Below, in pieces: positions 63,236-64,000 of a stretch of DNA of 64,000 nucleotides. Source of the stretch: Pleurocapsa sp. FMAR1 (GTDB lineage: Bacteria; Cyanobacteriota; Cyanobacteriia; Cyanobacteriales; Xenococcaceae); NCBI RefSeq assembly GCF_963665995.1, contig NZ_OY762512.1:2666001-2730000 (forward strand), given 5' to 3'. The notes below the pieces were generated by a model. That model did no database searches, was not told the DNA's origin, and worked only from the letters and a program-made list of their open reading frames with translations. Within the stretch, counting starts at the first letter, position 1. Every line of letters begins with the position of its first letter. The translations under genes were made by a program, and so were the position numbers.

Positions 63236-63379
63236 GAATCAACACCCGAACTAAAAGCCGAATCTGAAGTAAAGCCAACCGAAGCTGAATCTGCCAAAAC
63301 TACCAAATCTGAGGCTAAAGTAGTTACCACCCTGAAGAAAACTAAGGCAAGCAGAAAAAGTAACGGTTGGTCACGGTGA
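63236..63379 (+). pseudogene. Startless lysine/glutamate-rich C-terminal fragment
   Basis: An open frame lacking any start runs to TGA at 63377-63379. It reads PELKAESEVKPTEAESAKTT and then KKTKASRKSNGWSR, with low-complexity repeats of Glu-Ala-Glu-Ser type. It looks like the tail of a lost gene whose body has been deleted or replaced by the upstream secreted-protein gene. Confidence 0.4.
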
Positions 63380-63406
63380 ATATTAAAAATCTGATTACAT
63401 ACAGGC

Positions 63407-63868
63407 TCAATTGCGCCGATTATTACTCAAAAGATTACGAGCTAACAAACGAAATAACAAGACCGTTCCTATTCCCCAAACACCATTAACAATTAAAGCA
63501 GTAGCTACACCAGGCACTTGCCAACCACCGCCAACGGGTTCATCTTTAAGAGGTAAAACGATAAACCAATTAACTAAACTAGGGACTATTGCGCCCAATA
63601 ACAGTCCTGATAACCAGTAAGCAAGACCTTGAGTGCCAGAAATAGCGATCGCCAAAAGTATGCCCCAAACTCCTCCCCATAATGCCAAAGACAAAACGCG
63701 AGGGATACCGAAAGGAGGAGTTGGATTCGTAGCATAAGGAGTAAGATTATCGGCAGCCAACCCAATGTTTTTGAGCAGAATTAGCATTGGTTGATGAAAA
63801 ACTAAAACTGCCAAAAAACCAGCAACTAATGCCACAATAAGTATTGGTAAAGAATTTTTGTCGTTCAT
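63407..63868 (-). CDS. Unknown membrane protein, 153 residues
   Basis: Four hydrophobic segments: LIVALVAGFLAVLVFHQPML, RVLSLALWGGVWGILLAIA, AYWLSGLLLGAIVPSLVNWF and VPGVATALIVNGVWGIGTVL. A loop with TPYATNPTPPFGIP and a glycine-rich loop (KDEPVGGGWQVPG) are noticeable. The length and pattern fit small conserved membrane proteins of cyanobacteria with no assigned function. Confidence 0.65.
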   Translation of the reverse strand: MNDKNSLPILIVALVAGFLAVLVFHQPMLILLKNIGLAADNLTPYATNPTPPFGIPRVLSLALWGGVWGILLAIAISGTQGLAYWLSGLLLGAIVPSLVNWFIVLPLKDEPVGGGWQVPGVATALIVNGVWGIGTVLLFRLLARNLLSNNRRN

Positions 63869-63931
63869 CTTTATAAAGTCTCAAAAAACTGATATTAATA
63901 TTATTCGTATCTTCCGCAGCACTTAATTAGA

Positions 63932-64000
63932 GGGCGTTGCTGAATTGAAGTATGATTTAGAAGAAATGCGATCGCCTTGTCTGTGAATAATTTGTCCATG
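63932..64000. mobile_element. Possible insertion-sequence end (partial, window edge)
   Basis: AGGGCGTTGCTGAATTGAAG at 63932-63951 resembles terminal sequences of cyanobacterial insertion elements. A related GGCGTTGCTGATT occurs near 18972. No transposase is inside the window; the element, if real, continues to the right. Confidence 0.3.

Overview
The window is chromosomal DNA of a cyanobacterium. It carries psbI, psbX, psbEFLJ, ycf48, a membrane rubredoxin, ycf66, ycf19/yggT, a cyAbrB regulator, a COP23 protein, hemA, a dual FBPase/SBPase and many copies of the HIP1 octamer GCGATCGC. The DNA is AT-rich, especially between genes. The gene set fits a non-picoplanktonic cyanobacterium, perhaps a Pleurocapsales-like lineage, but the sequence alone does not fix the genus.

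Layout. 1-3.5 kb: start of a group-2 sigma factor, cbiB, a GFA-family zinc protein, an Rrf2 regulator without cysteines, and cyAbrB. 3.8-12 kb: a GT39-like glycosyltransferase, a CPA antiporter with a TrkA-N domain, an alanine/serine-glyoxylate aminotransferase, cysH and recN. 12.1-19.7 kb is more plastic: a YefM/YoeB toxin-antitoxin pair with a palindrome at its junction, an MFS exporter, a large hybrid sensor kinase/GGDEF-EAL pseudogene with two in-frame stops and an internal deletion, a methyltransferase, a HAD phosphatase, and a duplicated small secreted-peptide gene with one dead and one intact copy. 19.8-27.4 kb: hemA, glpX, DUF760, scpB, thiD, ftsZ and ftsQ, all on the minus strand. 27.7-36.6 kb: a C-terminal processing protease, psbI, gcvT, glpK, ycf66, psbX, yggT, accC and tRNA-Thr(GGT) beside a tRNA remnant.

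36.7-50.3 kb: a K+ channel overlapping an orphan NrtA/CmpA-like lipoprotein, a ClC channel, a trypsin-like protease with COP23, a cobalamin-riboswitch-led hupE-cobW unit, an LPG-synthase-like membrane protein, and a Ser/Thr kinase-pseudokinase-TPR protein. A lipoprotein gene broken by an amber codon closes this block. 50.5-58.1 kb: an extracellular ligand-binding protein, a coiled-coil protein, an epimerase, a TldD/PmbA protein, then the photosystem assembly cluster rubA-ycf48-psbE-psbF-psbL-psbJ. 58.2-64 kb is accessory: a GNAT acetyltransferase, proline iminopeptidase, DUF2834, a protein with a faint uracil-DNA-glycosylase look, poorly conserved membrane and secreted proteins, and several gene fragments.

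Functional links: photosystem II biogenesis (psbI, psbX, ycf48, rubA, psbEFLJ), cell division and chromosome segregation (ftsZ, ftsQ, scpB, recN), cobalt/B12 metabolism (cbiB, and hupE-cobW under a B12 riboswitch), Calvin cycle and photorespiration (glpX, aminotransferase, gcvT), and tetrapyrrole synthesis (hemA). No CRISPR array, prophage or complete insertion sequence was seen. The strongest unexplained signals are the duplicated 61-residue peptide locus, whose non-coding 3' part is better conserved than its reading frame, and the HIP1-centred deletion in the sensor-kinase pseudogene.
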